Part shown: positions 9,341-18,912 of the stretch, in pieces
Layout of the letters: each line of letters begins with the position of its first letter
How positions within the stretch are numbered: the stretch's first letter is position 1
Origin: Streptomyces spinosus
GTDB taxonomy: Bacteria; Actinomycetota; Actinomycetes; Streptomycetales; Streptomycetaceae
DNA: 64,000 bases
Assembly: GCF_020400655.1 (NCBI RefSeq)
Contig: NZ_JAINRC010000006.1
Coordinates: forward strand, 248,001-312,000
Direction of reading: 5' to 3'
The notes under the pieces: model-generated
What the model was told of the DNA's origin: nothing
The model's input: the letters and a program-made list of their open reading frames with translations, nothing else
The model's database searches: none
Program-made: the position numbers and the translations under genes

Positions 9341-9781
9341 ATGAACGATGATGAGAAACACACTCTTCCGGTCAGCTCGGCCGTCACCGCGGCCGGTGTG
9401 AAGCATGCGCTGCTCAGCTACCACTACCAGGACATCGGGGACATCGACGGATACGCCTCCCTCCTGGACGACGACGTCACGTTCGAGCATCCCGGCACAC
9501 CCGCCCGACGGGGTGCCGACGAGGTGCTCAAGGCGCAGGCGGACCAGGCGACGCTGTGCTCACGGCACGAACTGGTCAGGGTGGTGGCCGAGAACGACAC
9601 GGTGGTGGTACTGGGGCGACTGGTGCGTTCCGTCCCCGACTCCACCGCACCGGGGCCGCTCGGCGTCCACTTCGCCGACGTGTTCACCCTGTCCGCCCGC
9701 AGCCTCCTGCGGGCCTGCCGCCGGTACTACTTCGCGGCCCCCTCCGGCCTGCCGGGTCAGGTGGTGCCTGAGGACGAGTAG
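9341..9781 (+). CDS. NTF2/SnoaL-like fold protein
   Basis: The 146-residue product has the pattern of a SnoaL-like cone-fold domain: an N-terminal helix ending in LLSYHYQDIGDIDGYASLLDDDVTFEHPG, then the beta sheet VVAENDTVVVLGRLVRS and VHFADVFTLSARSLLRACRRYYF. Members act as small cyclases, isomerases or binding proteins in polyketide and other pathways; many have no known activity. It is transcribed away from the NTPase regulator. A role in product tailoring or ligand binding is inference from position. A GAGGAG lies about 14 bases before the ATG, rather far for a ribosome site. Confidence 0.75.
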   Translation: MNDDEKHTLPVSSAVTAAGVKHALLSYHYQDIGDIDGYASLLDDDVTFEHPGTPARRGADEVLKAQADQATLCSRHELVRVVAENDTVVVLGRLVRSVPDSTAPGPLGVHFADVFTLSARSLLRACRRYYFAAPSGLPGQVVPEDE

Positions 9782-10272
9782 CCGCGCGTACGCCCAGCCG
9801 TTCTCGTCCGGCGAACCTGGATGTCGGGCACCGGTGGGCGCCACGCACGAAGAAGCGGCCGACAGGTTTGCCGGCCGCTGAGGCACGCCCGGCACCGGGC
9901 TGCCCGGGATCGGGGTGCTCGCCGTCCGACTGGGGTTGCCGAGCCTCCTCACGCCTGCCCAGCCGGCCCCGGGCCACGGTACGCGGCTCCCCGATCCGCC
10001 GCCGACCGGGCCGCGGGCCGGCCCGCCGAACGCCCGGCCCGACGACCGCCCTGGCACGGCCCGACGCCCCAGCGGTTGCCGCCCGGCGCGGCAGTCACCC
10101 CGTCGCCGGGAACCGCGGCCAACTCCTCGCAATAGCCGGAGCATAGCGGCGGGGTCGACGCCGTCATTAGCGTGTGACCTGCAAGTACCAGGGCGGAACC
10201 GACCCCGGATTCCGCGAGGGGCGAACCAGGCACATCCGCAAGCCAGGGACCCCGTGGTTCATGGAGGAACAC
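9782..10272. other. Intergenic region before the small peptide gene
   Basis: About 490 bases carry no supported gene. An 8-bp perfect stem (9854-9861 with 9872-9879) could end the NTF2-like transcript. The 3' part is the leader of the 39-codon peptide gene; a CATTAGCGT near 10165 is a possible -10 region, weakly supported. Confidence 0.4.
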
Positions 10273-10392
10273 ATGTCGAACAAGTCCGCGGCACCCCGCG
10301 CCGCGACGGCACTCGCACCGGTCCGCACCGGTGGCGCAACGGACGGTCAGGCGCACACGGCTGAGGATCCCGACACGTCCTGGGGCGGGTGA
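10273..10392 (+). CDS. Small peptide gene (39 aa) ending in DTSWGG
   Basis: The ATG at 10273 lies 4-5 bases after GGAGGA, a better site than the in-frame ATG at 10261. The product starts MSNKSAAPRAATALAP and ends AEDPDTSWGG: polar, Ala/Thr-rich, no signal peptide, no Cys. It precedes a TrmB/LuxR-type regulator by about 170 bases on the same strand and lies near a split LanB. It could be a RiPP precursor (the C-terminal Thr-Ser pair would be substrate for LanB-type glutamylation) or a signalling peptide sensed by the adjacent regulator. Neither role is proven; I do not recognise a named family. Confidence 0.6.
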   Translation: MSNKSAAPRAATALAPVRTGGATDGQAHTAEDPDTSWGG

Positions 10393-10563
10393 CCCGGCCG
10401 GGGACGTGCCGGCGTCCCCGCCGTGGTCCGGAGACACGCACGGTGCTCTCCGCCCGTGAGCGGGCCCGCAGCGCTCGGGCTGCGGGCCCCGGACCACACC
10501 TGATCGGACCCACAGCTACCGCGACGGCCCGGACACGCGAACGAGTTGGGAGGCGATGGACCG

Positions 10564-11547
10564 GTGGAGACACTGTCTGACACAGACCTGATCGTGTACG
10601 CGCACTGCCTGGATCATCCCGGGCAGTCCAGCCAGGACCTGGCGGCGTCGGCCGCTCTGGACGAGGCAGAGGTGCGACGCAGCGTGGCCAGGCTGCTCGA
10701 CGCGCACTTGCTGGTGACGGCCGACGCGGCACACGGGCCGTCGGCCCCCCTGCACGCCGTGTCCCCCGAGGCCGCTGCCGCACGGGTCGCGGCCCCGGTG
10801 GAGGAGACGATCCGACGGCAACGGCAGCAACTGTCCCAGGCGCGGGCCCAGCTCAGCCGTTTCCTGCCGGTGTACCTGGACCGGGAGCGCTCGCTCAACG
10901 CCGTGCGCGTCGTCGACAACGTCGTCGAGGTGCGCCACCTCCTGAACAAGGCCTCGCAGTGGTGCCGCACGGAAGTCAGGAGTGCGCAGCCGGGCGGCGG
11001 CGCGCGGAAACCGGAAGCCATGGACGAGGCCCTGGACCGCGATCGCGCCATGCTGCGGCGCGGCATCCGCCTGCGCACGCTCTACCACCACACGGCACGC
11101 TTCAACGGGCCCAGCCAGTCCTACGTCTCCGCCGCCTCCCAGCTCGGAGCGGAGTACCGCACGGTGTACGACCTGTTCGGGCGGCTCATCGTCTTCGACC
11201 AGGAACTCGCCTTCCTCCAGGCGCGGGACGACGAGTTCGGCGCCGTCGTCGTCCGGGAGAAGTCGATGATCGCCTACCTCACGGAGATCTTCGACCGGAC
11301 CTGGCACACCGCGCAGCCTTTCTCCGACGCGCCCTCGGCCGGGCTCGAAGGCACGGCTCGCGAACTGCACCAACCCATCCTGCGTCTACTGGCCGCGGGT
11401 CTCAAGGACGAGGCCCTGGCACGACGCCTCGGCATGTCACTTCGCACCACGCGCCGCCATATCGCCACCATCATGCAGGATCTCGGAGCGACCAGCAGGT
11501 TTCAGGCGGGTGTCATCGCGGCACAGCGCGGCCTGCTCGACCGGTGA
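10564..11547 (+). CDS. TrmB-like/LuxR-type transcriptional regulator
   Basis: I start at GTG 10564, 10 bases behind GGGAGG; a TTG at 10546 would lie upstream of that site. The 327-residue protein has an N-terminal winged-helix-like part (TDLIVYAHCLDHPGQSSQDL, residues about 5-55), a helical middle region, and a C-terminal LuxR/GerE helix-turn-helix (LLAAGLKDEALARRLGMSLR and the following TTRRHI, about 275-310). Middle motifs such as LYHHTARFNGPSQSYV occur in many Streptomyces regulators of this build near peptide and lanthipeptide loci. It probably binds DNA through the C-terminal HTH, with the centre sensing a ligand. Its closeness to the DTSWGG peptide gene suggests a functional pair. Confidence 0.8.
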   Translation: METLSDTDLIVYAHCLDHPGQSSQDLAASAALDEAEVRRSVARLLDAHLLVTADAAHGPSAPLHAVSPEAAAARVAAPVEETIRRQRQQLSQARAQLSRFLPVYLDRERSLNAVRVVDNVVEVRHLLNKASQWCRTEVRSAQPGGGARKPEAMDEALDRDRAMLRRGIRLRTLYHHTARFNGPSQSYVSAASQLGAEYRTVYDLFGRLIVFDQELAFLQARDDEFGAVVVREKSMIAYLTEIFDRTWHTAQPFSDAPSAGLEGTARELHQPILRLLAAGLKDEALARRLGMSLRTTRRHIATIMQDLGATSRFQAGVIAAQRGLLDR

Positions 11548-11793
11548 GCCCGTCCTGCCGTCAGCCGCGGTCAAGCGGCCGGCCAACGCGGTCAGCACCC
11601 CCGCGTGTTGCAGGAACCCGGTCGCGGCAGTCCGCTCGGGCACCGGACCTGTCCCCACTGCCACACGTGTGACAGAGTCGACGTCGGCTCGCGAAGAAAC
11701 ATGCGGCGCCTTCCTGGTGTCATCTGCCCGTACACCTCCGTGACACGCGGAGCTAGAGTCGGCGTCGGCGTTCTGGCGGTCGTCTGAGGGGAC

Positions 11794-14781
11794 ATGACGG
11801 TGATGGAAGGGGCCCATGGCTACGGCGGCGGCCGGCTCCCGGCGCTGTCCGCGCCGCGGTTCGTCGGCCGGGACGACGAGCTGGGCACACTCGCGTCGGC
11901 GCTCGGACGTACTCCCGCGGTCGTACTGATCGAGGGTGAGGCGGGCATCGGCAAGACCCGGCTGCTGCGCGAGTTCCTGGCGTCCCAGGCGAAGCGGGGG
12001 CGGCGCGCCCTGGTCGGTGCCTGTCTGGAGCTGCGGGTGCCGTACACCCTCGGGGCGGTGGTGGACGCCGTGCGCGACGGCGTCGACAACGTTGCCGAGC
12101 TGGGCCTGAGCGGACTGGCCGGCGCGCTGCGGCCGCTGTTCCCCGAGTGGGCCGGCGACCTGCCCCCGGCACCGGAGCCGCTGGAGGACGCCACCGCCGC
12201 CCGGCACCGGCTGTTCCGGGCCTTCGTCGAGGTCCTCGGCCGGCTCGACGTCACGGTCCTCGCGCTGGAGGACGTCCACTGGGCCGACGAGGCGACTCTC
12301 GAGTTCCTGCTGTTCCTCGTCTCCCGCCGGCCGCAGCCGGTCAGTGTGGTGCTGACCTTCCGCCGGGACGAAGTGCCTTCGGCCTCCCCGCTGTTGCGGC
12401 TGTCCTCCCGGCTGCCCCCCGACGCCCGTCCGGTCAGGCTGGCGCCGAGACCGCTGGATGTCGCCGAGACCGCCTCGTTCATCTCCTCGATGCTGGCCGG
12501 CGGGCACGTCTCGCACGAGTTCGCGGCCTTCCTGCACGCGCGCACCGCCGGCGTGCCCCTGGCGGTGGAGGAGTCGGTGCGCCTGATGCACGACCGCGCC
12601 GATCTGATCCGCCGCGACGGCGGTTGGGCGCGACGCCGGCTGGACCGCATCGAGGTCCCGCCGACCATCCGCGACGCCATGCTCGAGCGCGTCCAGCGGC
12701 TCGGCCCCGGCACCCGCGCCGTCCTGTACGCGGCGGCGGTGCTCTCCGGCCCGGCCGACCACGCGACGCTGCTCGCGGTCACCGGCCTGCCGCAGGAGCG
12801 GTTCGCGGAGCAGTCGGCCGAAGCGCTCGGCAGCGGCCTGCTGCGCGAGGACGCGTCCGGGCAGTGGTCGTTCCGGCATCCGCTGGCCTGTTACGCCGTG
12901 TACGACGCCATCCCCGCCGGGGACCGGCGTGTCATGCACCTGCGAGCGGGCCGGGCGCTGCGGCGGTGGCCGGTGCCCCCGGTGGCGCAGCTGGCGCGGC
13001 ACTTCCGGCTGGCCGGTGACGTCGAGGCCGCGTGCCGGTACACCGAGGAGGCGGCCGACCTCTGCGTCCAGTCCGGGGACGTGGCCACCTCGGCGCTGCT
13101 GATCCACAGCCTGGTCGCCACCGTCCCGCTGCCCGCCGGGGTGCTGGTGCGTCTGGTGACGAAGATCCAGTTCCAGGCGCTGTCCGGCTCCGACCCGTAC
13201 TCGGCGATCATCGCCTCGCTGCGTTCGGCCCTCGCCGGCCAGGTCCTCACGCCGGCGGAACAGGCGTCCGTCCGCTTCCAGATCGGCCGGGTCCTCATGG
13301 TGGCGGGCGAGATCGAGGCGGGCCGCGGCGAGATCCTGACCGCGATCGCCCATCTGCCGCCCGGCTCCGTGGAGATGGCTCGCGCCCGTGTCCTGCTGGC
13401 CCTGCCGCTGGGGAACGCGCGGCCGGTCCGGGAGCACCTGCGGTGGCTGACGCAGGCGCCGCCGCCGGCGCCGTCGATGGCCCCCCTCGACCGGCTGCAC
13501 CTGTCGGTGGAGCGTGCGTTCGCGCTGCTCGTGCTGGGCGAGGAGGCTGGCTGGGCGGCGGCCCGGGAGATACCGGACGAGGTCCCGGAGCCGCGGGCGG
13601 CGTCCGTCGTCGTGAGCGGCCACACGAACGTCGGCGAGGAGGCGACGCGGTGGGGCCGGTACGAGGAGGCCAGGGCACGGCTCGCCAGGGCCCGGACCCT
13701 CGCCGAGCGCCACCAGCTCCTGGACTACCTGGACAGCATCGCCTCCTCCCAGGCCCACCTGGACTGGTTCACCGGTTCCTGGTCCCGACTCGCCGAGCGG
13801 ACGGCGCGCCTGCTCGAGGACGACAGCGGCGTACGGCTGAAGGACCGGTGCGAGGCGGCTCTCGTGGCGGGCGTGCTGCACGCCGCCTCCGGAGACCGGG
13901 AGGCGGCCAGGGAGCGGCTGCGTTTCGCCGGACGCGACGACCAGCAGCGCATCGAGGCCGTGGCGGCGCTGGCCCAGTTGTGCCTGCGTGACGGCGACGT
14001 CGACGAGGCGCTCCGGCTGACCGACCAGCTCGCCGAGGTCGCCGTCGCCGGCGGCCTGTGGTCCCGTGCCGTCGAGTTCGCCCCCGCGCGCACCGCCGCA
14101 CTGGCCGCCGCGGGCCGGCTCGTCGCCGCTTCGGAGGTGGCGGACGCCTTCGAAGGGGCCCTGGGTGACAGGGACGCGCCGGCGGCCCAGGCCTCCCTGG
14201 TCCTGTGCCGCGCGATCCTGGCGGAGGCCGACGGCCGCCTCGCGGACGCCGCCACGCTGTTCGCCCGTGCGGCCGGCGCGTGGGAGGCGCTGCCCCGGCC
14301 GTACGACGCCCTGCTCGCCAGGGAGCGTTCCGCCCGCTGTCTGCTCGCCGGGGGCCGGGAGGAGTCGGCGCTGTCGGCGCTGTCGGACGTCGCCCGGGCG
14401 CTGTCGGAACTCGGCGCCTCCCGCGACGCCGACCGGATCGTGGGGTTCCTCGACGGGCGGGGCGGCAGGGTGGCGGCGGTGACGCGCGGCCGGGGGCGTC
14501 CCGGCTACGGCAACCGGCTCTCGCCGCGCGAGCTGGAAGTGGCCCGGTTGCTGGTCGAGGGGCTGACCAACCGTCAGATCGCCGACGTGTTGGTGGTGTC
14601 GGCGCAGACGATCGCCAGCCAGGTGAAGTCGGCGATGCGCAAGATGGGCGTCACCTCGCGCACGGCACTCGCGGTCCGGGTCGTCGAGTCGGGCCTCGTC
14701 GGCGCCCTCGACCGGTCGAGCGGCGGCGCCCTGGACCGGTCGGGCTGCGGCCTGGACCCGCGGCCCGCGCGCGACGAGTGA
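11794..14781 (+). CDS. LAL-family LuxR regulator (large ATP-binding)
   Basis: The 995-residue protein is a typical LAL regulator: an AAA-type NTPase at the N-terminus (FVGRDDELGTL, Walker A GEAGIGKT at 48-55, Walker B VTVLALEDVHWAD), a long helical TPR-like middle, and a C-terminal GerE HTH beginning LSPRELEVARLLVEGLTNRQ around residue 909. LALs activate secondary-metabolite or catabolic operons in response to an effector, as MalT does for maltotriose. It stands alone on the plus strand, so its target could be the metabolite locus to the left or the subtilisin/lipoprotein pair to the right. GAGGGG lies just before the ATG. Confidence 0.9.
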   Translation: MTVMEGAHGYGGGRLPALSAPRFVGRDDELGTLASALGRTPAVVLIEGEAGIGKTRLLREFLASQAKRGRRALVGACLELRVPYTLGAVVDAVRDGVDNVAELGLSGLAGALRPLFPEWAGDLPPAPEPLEDATAARHRLFRAFVEVLGRLDVTVLALEDVHWADEATLEFLLFLVSRRPQPVSVVLTFRRDEVPSASPLLRLSSRLPPDARPVRLAPRPLDVAETASFISSMLAGGHVSHEFAAFLHARTAGVPLAVEESVRLMHDRADLIRRDGGWARRRLDRIEVPPTIRDAMLERVQRLGPGTRAVLYAAAVLSGPADHATLLAVTGLPQERFAEQSAEALGSGLLREDASGQWSFRHPLACYAVYDAIPAGDRRVMHLRAGRALRRWPVPPVAQLARHFRLAGDVEAACRYTEEAADLCVQSGDVATSALLIHSLVATVPLPAGVLVRLVTKIQFQALSGSDPYSAIIASLRSALAGQVLTPAEQASVRFQIGRVLMVAGEIEAGRGEILTAIAHLPPGSVEMARARVLLALPLGNARPVREHLRWLTQAPPPAPSMAPLDRLHLSVERAFALLVLGEEAGWAAAREIPDEVPEPRAASVVVSGHTNVGEEATRWGRYEEARARLARARTLAERHQLLDYLDSIASSQAHLDWFTGSWSRLAERTARLLEDDSGVRLKDRCEAALVAGVLHAASGDREAARERLRFAGRDDQQRIEAVAALAQLCLRDGDVDEALRLTDQLAEVAVAGGLWSRAVEFAPARTAALAAAGRLVAASEVADAFEGALGDRDAPAAQASLVLCRAILAEADGRLADAATLFARAAGAWEALPRPYDALLARERSARCLLAGGREESALSALSDVARALSELGASRDADRIVGFLDGRGGRVAAVTRGRGRPGYGNRLSPRELEVARLLVEGLTNRQIADVLVVSAQTIASQVKSAMRKMGVTSRTALAVRVVESGLVGALDRSSGGALDRSGCGLDPRPARDE

Positions 14782-14885
14782 ATTCGGCACGCCGTCCAGG
14801 GGACGACGAAAAGTCCGGTGCCGGACGGCGGGATTAAATCCCGCATCCGAGCGATCGTCTCGGCCGCCGGCACCCCCGCACACTC

Positions 14886-15065
14886 ATGGCCATGCCACCC
14901 GCCGAGCCCCCGACGCCCGCCCCGGAAGACGCCCCGTCCGCACCGGAACCCCGTCCGCTGGACGGACCCGTGCCGGCCGGGCCGCCGCCCGGCCGGGCGG
15001 GCTCCGCCACCCCGGACGACGGGAGGGCCGGCGCCGACGACGACGCCGAGTACGAACCGCTCTGA
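14886..15065 (+). CDS. Possible small acidic proline-rich protein (59 aa)
   Basis: An open frame from ATG 14886 (or 14892) to TGA 15065 gives a disordered Pro/Ala/Asp-rich peptide ending ADDDAEYEPL. It has no hydrophobic segment and no clear ribosome site. It sits in the 440-base gap between the LAL and subtilisin genes on the same strand. It could be a genuine small protein or chance coding in GC-rich DNA; I lean only weakly to a gene. Confidence 0.3.
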   Translation: MAMPPAEPPTPAPEDAPSAPEPRPLDGPVPAGPPPGRAGSATPDDGRAGADDDAEYEPL

Positions 15066-15220
15066 CGCGGGGGCCATGGCGCGGGACACCGAACAGCCCG
15101 GGTCCGCCGACCGGCCGGCGTCCCCGGGTGCACGGGGAGTCCGGTCGCCGACGCGCCGCAGGTCGCCTCCCCGGACCTGCTCGCACGTTCCACGTCGTTC
15201 CTCACAAGGGAGACTCATCG

Positions 15221-18200
15221 ATGAGGTCAAGCGCAAGACGGGGCGTCAGACGACGCCGGGGCGCGGTGGCCGTCGGTCTGACCGTCCTCGGCATGCTCGT
15301 GTCGACGACGACGGCCCAGGCCGCCGGCCCCGACCGGCAGGCGCCGCCGTCCGGTGCCGCACGGACGCACAGCGCGAAGACGGCCGCCGGCGACGGCCTG
15401 GCCCGGTTCGTGTCCGCGTCCGGCGGATCCGTGCCGGTCACGCTCGTCACCGGCGACACCGTGCGCGTCGGAGTGGACGCCGGCGGCAAGCCGGTCGTCC
15501 GCGACACCGAAAGCGCGCCCCGGCCGGACGGACTGCCGGTCGTGTTCCACACCTTCAGCCGCCAGGGCACGGTGTACGTCGTACCGGACGACGCCCTCGC
15601 GCTGGTCGGCCAGGGACTGCTCGACTGGTCGCTCTTCGACCTCGGACAGCTGGTGACGCTCGCCGCCGCGGGCAGGAACCACACGGTGCCGGTGCTCGTC
15701 ACCTACACCGGCGCCGCCGCGGCCGACAGGACACGGAAGGTCGCCGGGGCGTCCGGCGGCCGGGCCCTTCCGAGCATCAACGGCCGCTCGATGAGGATCG
15801 CCGACGACGGACGGTGGTGGCGGGGAGTACGGGGCAAGACGGCCTCCACACCGGCCGCCGCACGAGCGGCCGGCTCCCTGACCGGGGTCGAGAAGGTGTG
15901 GCTCAACGGCCTGTCCCACATCGACCTCGAGCAGTCGGTGCCCCGGATCGGCGCGCCCGTCGCGTGGAAACGCGGCTACGACGGCACCGGGGTGACCGTG
16001 GCGGTGCTGGACACCGGTATCGACGCCACCCACCCGGACGTGTCCGCGAGCATCGTCGGGCAGGCCGACTTCACCGGCAGTCCCCACGGTGCCAAGGACG
16101 GGCACGGACACGGCACCCACGTGGCGTCCACGGTCCTGGGCAGCGGCGCCGCGTCCAAGGGGCTGCGCAAGGGCGTCGCCCCCGGCGCCAAGCTGCTGGT
16201 GGGCAAGGTCTGCGACGACAACGGCGAGTGTCCCGACGACGCGATCATCGCGGGCATGGACTGGGCCGCCCACTCCGGGGCCAAGGTCGTCAACCTGAGC
16301 CTGGGTGGCGAACCCACCGACGGCACCGATCCGATGAGCCAGGCGCTCAACGAGCTCAGTCGCACCACCGGGACCCTGTTCGTGGTCGCGGCCGGCAACT
16401 CCGGCTTCGTCGCCAAGAAGGTCGTCACCCCGGGCTCCGCCGACGACGCCCTGACCGTGGCGGCCGTGGACAAGGACGACGAGATGGCGCAGTTCTCCAA
16501 CCGGGGGCCGCGCATCGGGGACGGCGCCGCCAAACCCGACATCGCGGCCCCGGGCGTCGACATCGCCGCGGCGCGCGCCGCGGGCACGGCCATGGGCACG
16601 CCGGTGGACCAGTACTACACCAAGGCCAGCGGGACCTCGATGGCGACGCCGCACGTCGCGGGCGCCGCGGCCATCATCGCCCAGCAGCACCCGGAGCTGA
16701 CCGGCCGGCAGATCAAGGCACTGCTGATGGACACCGCCACCGACCTGGGACACGACATGTACGCCCAGGGCACCGGCCTGGTCGACCTGGCGACCGCGAC
16801 CGATCCGCGGATCGTCCCGAGGGGGAACCTGAACTTCGGCCGCCGGACCTTCCCGCACTCGGCGGTGACCCGGCAGATCACGTACACCAACCGCACCGAC
16901 AAGGCGACCACGCTGCACCTGACGATGCCGGTCTCCTTCGGCGACGGCAGGCCGGCCCCGGCAGGGCTGTTCACCCTCGGCACAGACACGGTGGTCGTTC
17001 CCGCGGGCGGGTCCGCCCAGGTGCCGGTGACGCTCGACGGCTCGGTACTGGGCACCGACGGCCCCTACGGCGCCTACAACGGGCTGCTGAGCGCCCGTGA
17101 CGACTCCGGGACGATACAGCTGAACTCGAGGATCCACACCTTCGTCGAGGCCCAGAAGTTCCCGCTGACCCTCCGCGTCGTCCCCCCGGCGGGTGCCACC
17201 GACGTCCGGTACGGCACCGCCGACTTCACGCCGGTCGACGACCAGGTCTACCTGCACCCGGGCAAGGTGGTCGAAACGGGCGCGGACACCGTGACCGAGC
17301 AGCTCTTCCGCGGCACCTACGCGGCCCAGATACCGGTCACCTGGCGGGACGCGGCGGGCGAGGTGCAGCAGGCCACGCCGATGGCACCGGAGGTGAGCCT
17401 CACCAAGGCGACCACGGTCACGCTGGACCTGCGCGAGGCCCGGCCGTTGCGCGTGCGGTACCCGGAAGCCACCGAGACCTACAACGCGACCGACGTCGTC
17501 AACCGGGTCTCGGCGACCGGGGCCTGGTCGATGGGCTCGGCCACCGCGTTCGACTACCGCGCCACCGAACCGAACTGGTGGGTGCTGCCCACCGGCAAGG
17601 TGACCCAGGGCACCCTCACCCACGACTTCTACAGCTCGGCGGCGACACCCGTCGTCACCATGCGCGCCACCGGCGGCGGCGCCCCCTCCAGCCTGTCCCC
17701 CCGCTACGTGACCCCGGACGCCTCGCTGGCCGAGACGCAGGCGTGGCTGCGCGACGACGGGGACCCGAGCACCCGGCAGGCCGCGATCCCGGTTCCCCGT
17801 CTGCCGGCCGGCGGACACCTGCCGGTGGTGTACGCCGGCACGGGCACCGCGGCCGAACTCGCGCACGTCGACGCCCGGGGCGGGCTCGTCCTCCTGACGC
17901 CGGCCGACATCTGCCAGGGAACCTGCGACCACACCGAGCTCCGTGAGCGGGTGGCCGCCGCCGCCGACGCCGGCGCCACCGGCGTGCTGGTCGCGGCACC
18001 GGGCATGACCTCCCTGGGCAACCCGTCGACGTTCGACCAGTGCCCGGACGGGCCGCAGAGCTGCCCGGCGATCCAGCCGTACGCCGCACTGCCCGTCGTG
18101 AGCCTGCCCTACGGCCAGGCCGAAGCCCTGATCAAGCGGATCAAGGCCGACCCGTCGCACGTCCGGATCGGCCTCGGCGGCAGTGTCGTACCGAGGGCCT

Positions 18201-18880
18201 ACGCCGCCACGTACCACGACGACGGACGGATCCGGCCGAACGACTACCGCGTCGGCAGCGGCGAACTCGACCGGGTCGACCTGCATTTCCACGCGGCACG
18301 CCCCGGAGAGGTGCACCAGCTGAGCTGGCAGCAGTTCCTCCAGGCCACACCCGCCACGTCACAGGTGTCCCTGCCGCACCCGTCCACGCAGCGGACCATG
18401 ACGGCCTTCGTCAAGCGGGAGACCAACGCCATCAGCCGGTTCACCGCCTCCTGGGCCGAGCACGGAGCGGACCACTTCATCGCGCACAACCGCCAGGAGG
18501 TGAACGACATGGTTCTCAGCCGCAGGAACGACATCCACTGGAACGCGGGGCCGGCCGTGCCGGGCGCCGCGCGGGAGGTGCGGACCGCGTCCGGCTTCAC
18601 GATCGCGGCCGGACCGTGCTCCGGCTGCCGGCAGGGCGACACCTTCTACCCCACGCTCTACCTGACCGGCAGCGGCGGCGGCCGCCAGGCCCTGATCGGC
18701 ATCGTCGGCGACGAAATGCTCCAGCACGACTTCGTCAACCTGTCCTCGTGCGGGACGGCCCCCTCGCCCTCGGTGCCGAACCTCGACTACGTCTGCGACT
18801 TCAAGCTGCTCGACGCGTCCGGTGACGAGATCGGGCGTCGCACGGAGCACCTCCCCGACGAGACCTGGACGACCCTGTGA
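15221..18880 (+). CDS. Secreted S8 (subtilisin-family) serine protease, 1219 aa
   Basis: ATG 15221 follows AAGGGAGAC and opens a Tat/Sec-like signal peptide (RRGVRRRRG, hydrophobic core, TTTAQAAG). The catalytic triad is visible: Asp264 in VAVLDTGID, His297 in GHGHGTHVAS and Ser473 in SGTSMATPHVAGAAA, with the oxyanion Asn in VVAAGNSG. A PA-like insert near 865-935 (CQGTCDHTELRER) and long C-terminal beta-rich regions follow. The length is in the range of the large Streptomyces multidomain subtilisins. It would degrade extracellular protein or mature exported peptides. The next gene, a lipoprotein, begins 33 bases after its stop, so the two probably form an operon. A GTG at 15128 in frame would hide the signal peptide and is rejected. 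Confidence 0.92.
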   Translation: MRSSARRGVRRRRGAVAVGLTVLGMLVSTTTAQAAGPDRQAPPSGAARTHSAKTAAGDGLARFVSASGGSVPVTLVTGDTVRVGVDAGGKPVVRDTESAPRPDGLPVVFHTFSRQGTVYVVPDDALALVGQGLLDWSLFDLGQLVTLAAAGRNHTVPVLVTYTGAAAADRTRKVAGASGGRALPSINGRSMRIADDGRWWRGVRGKTASTPAAARAAGSLTGVEKVWLNGLSHIDLEQSVPRIGAPVAWKRGYDGTGVTVAVLDTGIDATHPDVSASIVGQADFTGSPHGAKDGHGHGTHVASTVLGSGAASKGLRKGVAPGAKLLVGKVCDDNGECPDDAIIAGMDWAAHSGAKVVNLSLGGEPTDGTDPMSQALNELSRTTGTLFVVAAGNSGFVAKKVVTPGSADDALTVAAVDKDDEMAQFSNRGPRIGDGAAKPDIAAPGVDIAAARAAGTAMGTPVDQYYTKASGTSMATPHVAGAAAIIAQQHPELTGRQIKALLMDTATDLGHDMYAQGTGLVDLATATDPRIVPRGNLNFGRRTFPHSAVTRQITYTNRTDKATTLHLTMPVSFGDGRPAPAGLFTLGTDTVVVPAGGSAQVPVTLDGSVLGTDGPYGAYNGLLSARDDSGTIQLNSRIHTFVEAQKFPLTLRVVPPAGATDVRYGTADFTPVDDQVYLHPGKVVETGADTVTEQLFRGTYAAQIPVTWRDAAGEVQQATPMAPEVSLTKATTVTLDLREARPLRVRYPEATETYNATDVVNRVSATGAWSMGSATAFDYRATEPNWWVLPTGKVTQGTLTHDFYSSAATPVVTMRATGGGAPSSLSPRYVTPDASLAETQAWLRDDGDPSTRQAAIPVPRLPAGGHLPVVYAGTGTAAELAHVDARGGLVLLTPADICQGTCDHTELRERVAAAADAGATGVLVAAPGMTSLGNPSTFDQCPDGPQSCPAIQPYAALPVVSLPYGQAEALIKRIKADPSHVRIGLGGSVVPRAYAATYHDDGRIRPNDYRVGSGELDRVDLHFHAARPGEVHQLSWQQFLQATPATSQVSLPHPSTQRTMTAFVKRETNAISRFTASWAEHGADHFIAHNRQEVNDMVLSRRNDIHWNAGPAVPGAAREVRTASGFTIAAGPCSGCRQGDTFYPTLYLTGSGGGRQALIGIVGDEMLQHDFVNLSSCGTAPSPSVPNLDYVCDFKLLDASGDEIGRRTEHLPDETWTTL

Positions 18881-18912
18881 CGGCACGCGACACCGCGAAG
18901 GAGACCCACACG

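Noticed and set aside
11437..14883. 1148-codon open frame antisense to the LAL regulator
   Set aside because: Arg/Gln/Gly-rich shadow of a high-GC gene; no domain, and the plus-strand LAL protein is unmistakable.
15227..18316. Long antisense frame over the subtilisin gene
   Set aside because: Composition of a frame shadow; the subtilisin triad is on the plus strand.
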